Source of the DNA: Spirochaetota bacterium
GTDB lineage: Bacteria; Spirochaetota; JAHITG01; JAFGFC01
Reading direction: 5' to 3'
NCBI GenBank assembly: GCA_016931325.1
Contig: JAFGFC010000117.1
Coordinates: 1-35,775, forward strand
Length of the DNA: 35,775 bases
The position numbers and the translations under genes were made by a program. Positions 15,437 through 23,021 of the stretch are shown one piece after another (position 1 is the first letter of the stretch; each line of letters starts with the position of its first letter). The notes beneath the pieces were generated by a model. That model saw only the letters and a list, made by a program, of their open reading frames with translations. It searched no databases and was not told where the DNA came from.

Positions 15437-16489
15437 ATGAGATACCCTGGCGTTATTGAAAGTTACAAGGAGTATCTGCCTGTAACAGATAAAACTCCCA
15501 TTATCTCACTGAACGAAGGAAATACCCCCCTTATCGAGCTGAGAACCATTCCCCGCAAACTCGGGATCGACCTGAAAATTTATATTAAACACGAAGGTCT
15601 TAATCCCACAGCGTCCTTTAAGGACAGAGGTATGACCGTAGCCATTTCCAAGGCTGTTGAAGAAGGATCCAAAGCCGTCATGTGCGCTTCTACCGGGAAC
15701 ACATCAGCTTCAGCGGCCGCTTATGCAGCGCGGGCGGGCCTGAAGGCTATCGTTATCATTCCCAAAAACGCTATCGCCCTTGGGAAACTCGTCCAGGCGT
15801 TGATACATAATGCCATGGTGTTTGCCTTAAAAGGCAATTTTGATGATGCGCTTGAGATCGTGCAGAAAATAACCTCCGAGTATCCTGTTACACTTGTCAA
15901 TTCCATTAATCCTTACAGGCTGGAAGGTCAAAAGACCGCTGCGTTTGAGATCTGCGATTCACTGGGTTCGGCCCCGGATTATCATTGTATCCCGGTTGGG
16001 AATGCCGGAAATATCACTTCGTACTGGATGGGGTATACTCAATATTATGAAAAAAAGAAAATAAATAAAAAACCCCGAATGATGGGTTTTCAGGCCAAAG
16101 GGGCCGCCCCGATCGTTCATGACAGAGTGATCAAAGATCCCCAGACCGTGGCCACGGCTATAAAAATCGGGAATCCGGCCCGATGGAAGGATGCCGTAAA
16201 GGCTTTAAAAGAGTCCGGAGGATATATCAATATCGTGTCTGACGAGGAGATATTGAATACCTATACTCTTTTGGCACGTGAAGAAGGGATCTTCGTTGAG
16301 CCAGCTTCAGCCACTTCGTTAGCGGGATTGATAAAATATTATCCTGAGGGAATATTTGAAAAGGGAAAAACCGTCGTCTGCACCTGTACCGGTCATGGCC
16401 TGAAGGATCCTGATATGGCCATAAAATCTTCGAAAACACCGATCGTTGTGAAAAAAATTGATGAGATCTTGAAAATCATCGATTTTTAA
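15437..16489 (+). CDS. thrC: Threonine synthase
   Basis: PLP-dependent enzyme of fold type II that converts O-phosphohomoserine to threonine. The short bacterial form (about 350 aa) is complete: NEGNTPLIEL, the PLP lysine in ASFKDRGM (about residue 62), the serine/threonine-rich ASTGNTSASAAAYAARAG phosphate region, the GNAGNI glycine loop and the C-terminal CTGHGLKD. The track begins at a GTG (15431) which overlaps the tlpA stop by 4 nt; the ATG two codons later is preferred because AGAG precedes it at better spacing, but either is possible. Homoserine kinase is not next to it. Confidence 0.95.
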   Translation: MRYPGVIESYKEYLPVTDKTPIISLNEGNTPLIELRTIPRKLGIDLKIYIKHEGLNPTASFKDRGMTVAISKAVEEGSKAVMCASTGNTSASAAAYAARAGLKAIVIIPKNAIALGKLVQALIHNAMVFALKGNFDDALEIVQKITSEYPVTLVNSINPYRLEGQKTAAFEICDSLGSAPDYHCIPVGNAGNITSYWMGYTQYYEKKKINKKPRMMGFQAKGAAPIVHDRVIKDPQTVATAIKIGNPARWKDAVKALKESGGYINIVSDEEILNTYTLLAREEGIFVEPASATSLAGLIKYYPEGIFEKGKTVVCTCTGHGLKDPDMAIKSSKTPIVVKKIDEILKIIDF

Positions 16490-16513
16490 GTTGTTTTTTT
16501 CAGGAGGTATTTG

Positions 16514-17509
16514 ATGGCCACAAAAAAAGATATGGAAGAGAAAAAAGAGATTGAGACAAAGTTCTTTGTTCTTATCGGATTAATCGTATTCGTTGCTCTT
16601 TTAGGAGTTTTTATTTTATTTAAAACCCCGACAGCCGTTGCCCCTAAAAAAGAGGAATCTGACGATTTTAAAACTTTTCTGCCCCTCATCAGTAAAAATG
16701 GCATTGCTATTATCAATATTCAGGGAGTGATTCAGTTCGGCCAGAGTTCCTCTTTTTTCGGGATCCATGATTACGGTGCGGATCATATCATATCTAAAAT
16801 AAGGCAGTATACAAAAGAAGACAAGGTAAAGGGGATCGTCTTGAGAATAAACAGTCCCGGCGGGACGATTGGCGCTGTTCAGGAGATATATGAAGCTGTT
16901 CTGGCGTTCAGGAAAAAGGGGAAAAAGGTCGTCACGTCGATGGGTGATATTGCGGCTTCAGGCGGTTACTACATTGCCGCTGCCTCAGACAAGATCGTGG
17001 CTAATCCGGGTACGATCACCGGGAGCATCGGTGTAATTATTATGTCTGCTTCCTTTGAAAAGTTATTTCAGAAGATCGGGATCAGCTATCGTGTTTTTAA
17101 AAGCGGTCGATATAAGGATATCCTTTCTTCCTATCGGGCCATGGCACCGGACGAAAGAGCCATAATTCAATCAGTGGTGGATGATGCTTATAACCAATTC
17201 TATGTGGCTGTTAAAAAAGGACGTAAACTTTCCGCAGCCAAAGTTAGCCAATATGGGGATGGCAGGATCTTTACAGGACGCCAGGGCGAGAAATGGGGTT
17301 TTATCGATCAGTTGGGCACTCTGGAAGATGCCATTCGTCTGGCGGGAAAGATTACAGGTCTGGGCGAAGATCCTTACATTATCAGAGAATATTACAACCC
17401 GTGGCAGAGGATCATCGGCTACATGATACAGAGGAAAACCCTGACAGAGAAGATATTCGAGCTCAAGGATGACAACCCTGTCCCGGTCTATTACCTCTAT
17501 CAACCGTAA
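16514..17509 (+). CDS. sppA: Signal peptide peptidase SppA (S49 family)
   Basis: A 331-aa membrane-anchored serine protease of the short SppA type (one S49 domain), which digests cleaved signal peptides. One N-terminal membrane segment (about residues 17-37), then the catalytic domain: LRINSPGGT, GDIAASGGYYIAA with nucleophile Ser149, and SGRYKD with the general base Lys201, the usual Ser-Lys dyad. The track starts at a TTG (16511) but AGGAGG is spaced for the adjacent ATG at 16514. It follows thrC after 24 nt and is followed by the complex palindrome at 17512-17621. Confidence 0.94.
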   Translation: MATKKDMEEKKEIETKFFVLIGLIVFVALLGVFILFKTPTAVAPKKEESDDFKTFLPLISKNGIAIINIQGVIQFGQSSSFFGIHDYGADHIISKIRQYTKEDKVKGIVLRINSPGGTIGAVQEIYEAVLAFRKKGKKVVTSMGDIAASGGYYIAAASDKIVANPGTITGSIGVIIMSASFEKLFQKIGISYRVFKSGRYKDILSSYRAMAPDERAIIQSVVDDAYNQFYVAVKKGRKLSAAKVSQYGDGRIFTGRQGEKWGFIDQLGTLEDAIRLAGKITGLGEDPYIIREYYNPWQRIIGYMIQRKTLTEKIFELKDDNPVPVYYLYQP

Positions 17510-17511
17510 TT

Positions 17512-17621
17512 TCGTTCATCGTTCTGTCCACAGGACGTCCTTTAGGACTGCCCGCAGGGCGGTTCATAGTTCTTTGTTTGTAAGAAAAAACTATGAACCA
17601 AGAACGGCGAACCATGAACGA
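17512..17621. repeat. Complex palindromic repeat with nested stems and three mini-hairpins
   Basis: The outer arms are TCGTTCATCGTTC (17512-17524) and GAACCATGAACGA (17609-17621), pairing at 12 of 13 positions. Inside lie three hairpins in a row: GTCC-ACA-GGAC (17526-17536), GTCC-TTTA-GGAC (17537-17548) and GCCC-GCA-GGGC (17550-17560). A perfect 11-bp stem follows, GGTTCATAGTT (17561-17571) with AACTATGAACC (17589-17599). No ORF. It fills the whole gap between sppA and the next gene. Confidence 0.8.
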
Positions 17622-17631
17622 GGATTAAAAT

Positions 17632-18252
17632 ATGGAATTATTATCTCAGGCTCCGGCCTTTTTTTATTATCTTATTTTTAAACCACGGATGGTGTTTGAC
17701 TATCTTTATCGTTCCAGGGAAGAAGATCATGTCGGGATCGCTCTGGGAACGGCTTCCCTTGCCTTTGTTTTTGGTTTAATCGGGAAAGCCGTTGCGTTAA
17801 AAAAACAGCTCCTCATAACCTTTTTCATTGAAATAAACATTATTCCCTATATTGTGGGTTTTTTTGGGAACATCTTTCTGCTTTCCGCCATATGGTTCTT
17901 TGTGAAGAGCTTTATCGGTCAGTCGAAACAAAAAAAAGATCTTCAAAAAAACAGATCTCTTATCCTCTTCAAGTCCATCTGCTTTTCTTATTTTCCGCTT
18001 GTCTTTTCCCCGGTCTTTGCGATCCTTGCTCTGGCTATCAATACCGTCAATCCATCAGGTTTTTACTTTCTGTTCAGAATGATCCTCACGGGATGGGTTA
18101 TCTATCTCCAGGTCATTATCTTAAAAACAGTATTTGCGATAAAAACCCTGCAGGCTTTTCTGATGTACATTTTACCTCTGGTAGCTCTGATCGCTTATTT
18201 TTTTATAAAGGTCTGGGTGTTTATATCATCTGTGACATTAAGTCTTTTTTAA
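17632..18252 (+). CDS. Yip1-like integral membrane protein
   Basis: A 206-aa polytopic membrane protein with about five membrane segments after an amphipathic N-terminus (LIFKPRMVFDYLYRSREED) that resembles the entry of bacterial Yip1-domain (YIP1/DUF1282) proteins. A basic loop (KSFIGQSKQKKDLQKNRS) separates segments two and three. No catalytic residues are evident and no function is assigned. It precedes the LPS permease gene, but the 17512-17621 repeat and weak spacing leave operon membership open. The start ATG has only a weak GAGG-like site (ACGAGG at 17619). Confidence 0.75.
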   Translation: MELLSQAPAFFYYLIFKPRMVFDYLYRSREEDHVGIALGTASLAFVFGLIGKAVALKKQLLITFFIEINIIPYIVGFFGNIFLLSAIWFFVKSFIGQSKQKKDLQKNRSLILFKSICFSYFPLVFSPVFAILALAINTVNPSGFYFLFRMILTGWVIYLQVIILKTVFAIKTLQAFLMYILPLVALIAYFFIKVWVFISSVTLSLF

Positions 18253-18276
18253 GATATGCGGTATCACCGGGATAAA

Positions 18277-18324
18277 ATGCAAAGTATCTGTAAGATGCAA
18301 AGTATCTGTAAGGATACGGAGTAG
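18277..18324 (+). other. Tandem 18-bp duplication that forms a 15-codon ORF ahead of the LPS permease gene
   Basis: ATGCAAAGTATCTGTAAG occurs twice in direct succession (18277-18294 and 18295-18312). Read from its first ATG it encodes MQSICK twice and then DTE, with a TAG stop 6 nt before the permease ATG at 18331. The permease gene's GGAG lies across this stop. It could be a translationally coupled leader peptide or just a replication-slippage duplication. Confidence 0.4.
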
Positions 18325-18330
18325 CGTAAG

Positions 18331-19452
18331 ATGAAAAAACTGCATTGGTATATTATCAAAGAAATGTTACCGTCATTTTTTGTGGGCCTGGGATTTTTTA
18401 CTTTTATCTTTATCCTTAATCCGATCCTTCGTCTGGTGGATCTTATCATTGTAAAACATGTTGATTTCTTTACTGTTCTTAAACTGTTCTTATTTTTATT
18501 ACCTTCCACCATTGCTATCGTTATCCCCATGGCCACACTGGTAGCGGTCCTTATGGCGTTTGGCCGTCTCTCCAGTGATACAGAGGTGGTAGCGATGAAG
18601 GCCTGTGGAGTCAGCTATTATCATATTTTTTTACCTGTTATTCTTTTTGCCCTGTTCATGAGCATTTCCGGTTATGTTTTTAATGATTCGATCCTGCCAT
18701 GGGGGAATTATGCTTTCAAGCAATTGTATAAAGAGATCGTTCAGAAGAAACCGCTGGCTGAAATTGATGAACACACACTGACACAGATAGGTTACAGGAA
18801 GGTGGGGATAGACAGGATCGATAAAAAGAACGATATCATGTATGGTATTGTAATTTTCGAGGAAGACAGCACGACAGGCGGGGTAAAGACCATCTCGGCA
18901 AAGACAGGCAAGTGGATCACCAGTACTGAAAAAAAAATATCGCAGAATCAGATGCTTCATGTTATGCGTCTCCAGCTCAATGACGGAATTATTCAACAGC
19001 CATCGGTCAATAATCTGGATGAATTCAGTAATATCCCTTTCAAGAAGATGATCATCAATTTTACAGAAATTATTGATTATTTTACGGATGTTGAAAAGGG
19101 CTCCAGGGAAAAGACGACAAAAGAGATAATGGCCGAAATAAAAAGTACGCAGGCCAGTGGGGCTAAACCCCATAAACTATGGGTGGAGTTTCACAAGCGA
19201 TTCTCCATCCCCTTTGCCGCGCTGGCCTTTGTTCTTTTGGGAGCGCCTCTGGGGATCATCTCGAAAAGAAGCGGTAAAAGTGTGGCACTGGGCGAAAGCA
19301 TTGTGATCATTATCCTGTATTATTTGCTTTATACTCTGGGAGAAAGCCTTGGCCGGGAAGGAAAACTGGATGCGTTATTAGCCTTATGGATACCCAATGT
19401 TCTCTTTTCCCTGGCCGGGATCGGTTATATATACAGGATCTCAAAGACATGA
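18331..19452 (+). CDS. LptF/LptG-family LPS export permease
   Basis: A 373-aa YjgP/YjgQ-family permease, the membrane part of the Lpt ABC exporter that extracts lipopolysaccharide from the inner membrane and feeds the Lpt bridge to the outer membrane. Layout is typical: an N-terminal amphipathic helix (LHWYIIKEMLPSFFVG), three membrane segments with IPMATLVAVLMAFGRLSSDTE, a beta-jellyroll periplasmic domain (about residues 130-270), then three membrane segments including HKRFSIPFAALAFVLLGAPLG. I cannot tell LptF from LptG; the KxRFSIPFA signature is shared. Only one copy is in the window, and LptB, A and C are not nearby. Confidence 0.93.
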   Translation: MKKLHWYIIKEMLPSFFVGLGFFTFIFILNPILRLVDLIIVKHVDFFTVLKLFLFLLPSTIAIVIPMATLVAVLMAFGRLSSDTEVVAMKACGVSYYHIFLPVILFALFMSISGYVFNDSILPWGNYAFKQLYKEIVQKKPLAEIDEHTLTQIGYRKVGIDRIDKKNDIMYGIVIFEEDSTTGGVKTISAKTGKWITSTEKKISQNQMLHVMRLQLNDGIIQQPSVNNLDEFSNIPFKKMIINFTEIIDYFTDVEKGSREKTTKEIMAEIKSTQASGAKPHKLWVEFHKRFSIPFAALAFVLLGAPLGIISKRSGKSVALGESIVIIILYYLLYTLGESLGREGKLDALLALWIPNVLFSLAGIGYIYRISKT

Positions 19453-19558
19453 TCGTTATTATAAATTACAGATCACAGATTTCAAATTCAAGATTAGATC
19501 ATTGGAAGATTGTCAAAACCCTCATGGGCAGACCTTTAACACAATTTAAAAAATATCA

Positions 19559-20665
19559 ATGAACATACTACAGGTTATCGCTTCAGGCGGACTGGGCGGC
19601 CGGGAGATGCAACCCGTTAAGCTGGCCGAAATGATGAGAGAAAAGGGGCATAATACTTATCTGCTTGTCAGGAAGGGATCTCTGTCTATCCCCCTTATTA
19701 AAGAAAAGGGGTTGCCATACGATGAATTAAAGATGGACGGGTATCTCAACTTTCGCTCCCTTATCCCTCTGGCAAAAATATTAAAAGAAAAAAAAATCGA
19801 TGTTATTCATACCCATATTTCCAGATCTCTGTTGTTCCTTCATCTCGCCAGAATTCTCAGCAAAAGAAAAATAAAACTGATCTTTACTCAACGGATGGGA
19901 ATGAATGTTAAAAAGGATGATATTTATCATTGGTTCATCTTTAACCGGGTGGATCAGATCATATCGGTGTCAGAATACGTAAAGGCAAGGTTTTTAAAAG
20001 CGGCCCCCTTTTTAAAAGATAAGATAAAAGTGGTTTACAATGGGATAGGCAGAAAGGAAGAAAAGGTCACTTTTAAAGAAAAGAAAAGATTTCAAAAAGA
20101 GTTCGGATTAAAAAAAAGAACAGTCAAGATCGGTCTGGTGGCCCAGTTGAATGCAGGGAAAGGACACATGTGGACCATCCGTGCCGCTAAACTTTTAAAA
20201 GAAAAATATAAATATGAAAATTTCAAGATCTTTTTTGTAGGCAAAGGGGAATGGACTGATTCTATAAAAGATTTTGCCAGGACCCATGACATAGCAAGCA
20301 AGGTGATCTTTGCCGGATTCAGATGGGATGTGGATTATTTTTACAGGAATTTTGATATAGCCCTTATCCCCTCAAAATCCGAAGCCGGCGGTAATGTGAT
20401 CATTGAAGCGATGGCTTTTGGAAAGCCGGTCATATGCTCGGATACAGGTTATTTCCCTGAAGTGATAGAGTCAGGCATAAACGGCCTTATGGTCCGGTAT
20501 GATGACACGCTGTCGCTGACAGAAGCCATGTACCAATTGATAAAGAACGCATCATGGCGCAAGAAACTGGGTAAAAAAGCACGGGAAACCGTACAGAAAA
20601 AATTCCTTTATGACAATACAGTGAAGAATTATATCAGGATCTATACAGAGACGGCGGGGAAATAG
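19559..20665 (+). CDS. Glycosyltransferase family 4 protein
   Basis: A 368-aa cytosolic GT-B retaining glycosyltransferase, likely working in LPS or other surface-glycan assembly. The N-terminal domain has the glycine-rich SGGLGGREMQPVKLAE donor/acceptor loop and DVIHTHISRS; the C-terminal domain starts near VKIGLVAQLNAGKGH and contains SEAGGNVIIEAMAFGKPVI with the E-x7-E motif and GINGLMV. Specificity cannot be predicted. It lies 106 bp after the LPS permease gene, which supports an envelope role. No ribosome binding site is seen before the ATG. Confidence 0.93.
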   Translation: MNILQVIASGGLGGREMQPVKLAEMMREKGHNTYLLVRKGSLSIPLIKEKGLPYDELKMDGYLNFRSLIPLAKILKEKKIDVIHTHISRSLLFLHLARILSKRKIKLIFTQRMGMNVKKDDIYHWFIFNRVDQIISVSEYVKARFLKAAPFLKDKIKVVYNGIGRKEEKVTFKEKKRFQKEFGLKKRTVKIGLVAQLNAGKGHMWTIRAAKLLKEKYKYENFKIFFVGKGEWTDSIKDFARTHDIASKVIFAGFRWDVDYFYRNFDIALIPSKSEAGGNVIIEAMAFGKPVICSDTGYFPEVIESGINGLMVRYDDTLSLTEAMYQLIKNASWRKKLGKKARETVQKKFLYDNTVKNYIRIYTETAGK

Positions 20666-20712
20666 TGAATTTCTCCCGGCTATAACCTGCTTCTCTTTCT
20701 TTGTGTTTTTCT

Positions 20713-21342
20713 TTAATGCCTTATTCCGCTTATAAAGAAATAGATACCGAACAGAGCAAGAAAGATACCACACCCCAGTAAGATCATGTGATAGATCTTT
20801 TCGCTGACGAACTGTTTACCCTTCCCGAAAAAGAAAGAAACAAGAGAATACCATAAAAGATCAGCTAAAATATGGCCTGAGAAAAAGGCGGACACTCCCC
20901 AGAATTTATAAGGGATTGATTTCATAACATAAGCCAGGCCAATGGTTACCCACCAGATGGTCCAGTAGGGATTGGAAAGGCTGACAAGAATCCCTCCGAT
21001 AACAGGATGACCGGCGATTTTTACCCGAGATGATCCATCCTTTTTTAAATTTGTTTTTTTAAAGGTTTTTATAAAATGGTAACCCATGGTGATAAGGATC
21101 ATCCCTCCTGCCAGGAAGATGATCCTTATCAAAAGGTCATTCTGAAGAAATTGTCCCATGCCAAAGATTATCCCCAGAAGAAGTACGATCTCCAGGACCA
21201 TGTGGCCCAGAATGACCAGAGGTCCGGCCCAGAATCCTTTTTTCAGGGAGTAAGCAATGGTCACGGTTAAAAGGGGTCCCGGCATGAGAGCGCCGGACAA
21301 GGCCACGAAAAAGGATGTTATAAAAATTGCTCCTATGCTCAT
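20713..21342 (-). CDS. LysE-family exporter
   Basis: A 209-aa LysE/RhtB-type exporter for amino acids or related metabolites. About six membrane segments, with the conserved N-terminal GALMPGPLLTVTI (the family's xPGPxxxxxxxxS region) and the mid-protein GGILVSLSNPYWTIWW, matching the family's central NPxxxxxW motif. The track ORF starts at 21477 but the first 45 residues overlap the promoter of the divergent gene; the ATG at 21342 gives the normal LysE N-terminus. A consensus TTGACA lies 29 nt upstream of this ATG, again suggesting a very short or absent leader. Convergent with the GT4 gene. Confidence 0.9.
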   Translation of the reverse strand: MSIGAIFITSFFVALSGALMPGPLLTVTIAYSLKKGFWAGPLVILGHMVLEIVLLLGIIFGMGQFLQNDLLIRIIFLAGGMILITMGYHFIKTFKKTNLKKDGSSRVKIAGHPVIGGILVSLSNPYWTIWWVTIGLAYVMKSIPYKFWGVSAFFSGHILADLLWYSLVSFFFGKGKQFVSEKIYHMILLGCGIFLALFGIYFFISGIRH

Positions 21343-21371
21343 CTGAAAAAAGTAATATATTCCAATAATGA

Positions 21372-21377
21372 TGTCAA
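21372..21377 (-). promoter_or_regulatory. Candidate -35 box of the LysE gene
   Basis: A consensus TTGACA on the minus strand 29 nt before the ATG. A weak TACTTT at 17-bp spacing would be the -10 box. The distance is identical to that for the P-loop gene and almost that for apbE. Confidence 0.35.
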
Positions 21378-21444
21378 TTTTTAATATGCGACACATCAGG
21401 AGTATTATAAAACTTAGAACCTGGTACATAGTACCTAAAAAGGG

Positions 21445-21474
21445 TTGCCTTTTAAAATAGCGACAGTATATTAT
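21445..21474 (+). promoter_or_regulatory. Promoter of the small membrane protein-ispE-spoVG operon
   Basis: TTGCCT (21445-21450), 18-bp spacer and TATTAT (21469-21474). The start codon at 21484 begins 9 nt after the -10 box, so a leader of only a few nucleotides is expected. Confidence 0.45.
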
Positions 21475-21483
21475 CACTTGATC

Positions 21484-21741
21484 ATGAGGCAGAGAAGTTT
21501 TTTACCTTTTTTTATTTATGTTTTTTTAATGGTTATGTTTTTGATCCTGGTTCGTTTTATAAGCGTGATATTGGCTTTAGCGTTCAGGGTTATCCCTTAT
21601 ATCTTCAGGTTCTGGTATATTTTCTTATTTGCGGCTCTTTTGATCTATTTTATTGTAAAATGGCGAAGAAGGCTTAAAAAAGTCAAAAAGATCCCTGAAG
21701 ACAGATCAACCATCGAGATACACGAATACAAAATACATTGA
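21484..21741 (+). CDS. Small two-helix membrane protein
   Basis: An 85-aa protein with two long hydrophobic segments (about residues 6-30 and 38-58) and a basic cytoplasmic tail (KWRRRLKKVKKIPEDRS). No recognised domain. I use the ATG at 21484; the track's upstream TTG lies in the -35 box. Its TGA overlaps the TTG start of ispE by 4 nt, so translation is probably coupled. Confidence 0.65.
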   Translation: MRQRSFLPFFIYVFLMVMFLILVRFISVILALAFRVIPYIFRFWYIFLFAALLIYFIVKWRRRLKKVKKIPEDRSTIEIHEYKIH

Positions 21742-22607
21742 AAGAGATTACGGTTAAAACACCCGCAAAGGTCAATCTGTTCCTTGATGTTTTAGCACGG
21801 GAAAACAATGGTTTTCACAGTCTGATTACCCTTTTTCAGGCTATCCGGATCTTTGATATCATCAGGATCTTTCCCTCCAGAAAGAATGATTTAACACTAA
21901 AACCGGACGATATTGTCATTGAGCACAATATTGCATGGGATGTCATTGACAGGATAAAGAGAATTAGAAAACTGGACACTTATTTCAAGATCACCATAGA
22001 GAAAAATATTCCTATGGGAGCGGGTCTGGGCGGCGGAAGTTCCAATGCCTGCGGTGTTCTTCTGGGGATCGATCATCTTTTAGATCTGAAACTGACTCAT
22101 GAGGAAAAACTGCATATTATGAGGGCTGTGGGGTCTGATACGGCCTTTTTTCTCAAGGGGGGTATGCAATTTGGCATGCATTTCGGGGAAATGCTTGATG
22201 TGATCGAGTATCCACTCATCTATTCGATCGTTCTGGTCTATCCGGGTATAGCTATTTCAACCCGGCAGGCCTATCAGGCGTTGGAATCTGTTATGTTTCG
22301 CAAGGGTGAGAAGAAGCTCAAAGCCATTATACGGTCTTTGGAAGAAAAAAATCTTGACTATTTGATTGATAATTTATATAATATTTTTGAGGAGATAGAA
22401 TACCAACAATATTCAATTTTGCCGGAAATTAAGAAGAGGCTTAAGGGAGAAGGTGCGGATAATGCACTTTTAAGCGGAACCGGTGCCACTGTGTATGGAA
22501 TTTTTAAAGATACAGAGAGAGCCAAAAAGGCATTTAAAAAAATGGAAAAAGAATATGATAAGGTCTTTTTAACTCAACCCTGGAACCAGGGTGTTATTTT
22601 ATGCTAA
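21738..22607 (+). CDS. ispE: 4-diphosphocytidyl-2-C-methyl-D-erythritol kinase (TTG start)
   Basis: GHMP-family kinase that phosphorylates CDP-methylerythritol in the MEP isoprenoid pathway. The 289-aa protein shows the N-terminal TPAKVNLFLDVLARENNGFHSL, the ATP-binding loop PMGAGLGGGSSNACG (about residues 92-106), VGSDTAFFLKGG and the C-terminal LSGTGATVYGIF, all IspE hallmarks. The TTG start overlaps the upstream stop (TTGA), and no other in-frame start precedes the conserved TPAKVN. Last residues run into the ribosome binding site region of spoVG. Confidence 0.94.
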   Translation: MKEITVKTPAKVNLFLDVLARENNGFHSLITLFQAIRIFDIIRIFPSRKNDLTLKPDDIVIEHNIAWDVIDRIKRIRKLDTYFKITIEKNIPMGAGLGGGSSNACGVLLGIDHLLDLKLTHEEKLHIMRAVGSDTAFFLKGGMQFGMHFGEMLDVIEYPLIYSIVLVYPGIAISTRQAYQALESVMFRKGEKKLKAIIRSLEEKNLDYLIDNLYNIFEEIEYQQYSILPEIKKRLKGEGADNALLSGTGATVYGIFKDTERAKKAFKKMEKEYDKVFLTQPWNQGVILC

Positions 22608-22623
22608 AGGAGGCACTAGAACA

Positions 22624-22878
22624 ATGGAGATTACAGATATCAGGATTAAAAAGGTTGAAAAAGAAGGAAACCTTCTGGGATATGCATCGGTAACATTCGA
22701 TGATGTTTTTGTGGTGCATAATATCCGTGTCATGAGTGGCCGGAATGGAAATTACATTATGATGCCTAATAGAAAGGTAAAAAGTGGTGAATTCAAGGAT
22801 ATCGCTCATCCCATTAATACTGATTTCCGCCGCAAAATGGAAAGCTCTATTTTAGAAGCTTACGATTCTTTAGAATAA
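22624..22878 (+). CDS. spoVG: SpoVG-family RNA/DNA-binding regulator
   Basis: An 84-aa SpoVG protein, a small nucleic-acid-binding regulator found in sporeformers, spirochaetes and other phyla. Conserved core is complete: EITDIRIKKV, YASVTFDDVFVVHNIRV, the GRNGNYIMMPNRK signature, FKDIAHPINTDFRRKMESSIL. The track's start at 22591 lies in ispE; the ATG at 22624 follows GGAGG at good spacing. It is placed between ispE and tRNA-Gln. Confidence 0.95.
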   Translation: MEITDIRIKKVEKEGNLLGYASVTFDDVFVVHNIRVMSGRNGNYIMMPNRKVKSGEFKDIAHPINTDFRRKMESSILEAYDSLE

Positions 22879-22889
22879 ATATAAAGATT

Positions 22890-22962
22890 TGGGGTGTAGC
22901 CAAATTGGCAAGGCAGCGGCCTTTGGAGCCGCCATCTGGAGGTTCGAATCCTCCCGCCCCAG
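22890..22962 (+). tRNA. tRNA-Gln (anticodon TTG)
   Basis: Full cloverleaf by eye: acceptor TGGGGTG pairs with CGCCCCA, D-arm TAGCCAAATTGGCAAGG, anticodon stem GCGGC/GCCGC with loop CTTTGGA (anticodon TTG at 22923-22925), T-arm GGAGGTTCGAATCCTCC. The CCA end is not encoded. It starts 12 nt after spoVG and is likely processed from the ispE-spoVG transcript. Confidence 0.96.
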
Positions 22963-23021
22963 TATATGTTCATCAGCGGAAATGTTCCCTTTTGGGTCTT
23001 TTCTTTCAGGGGGTTTGATAA

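Noticed and set aside
18277-18312. Tandem 18-bp repeat as part of a CRISPR array
   Set aside because: The units are contiguous with no spacers, only two copies, and no cas genes are near.
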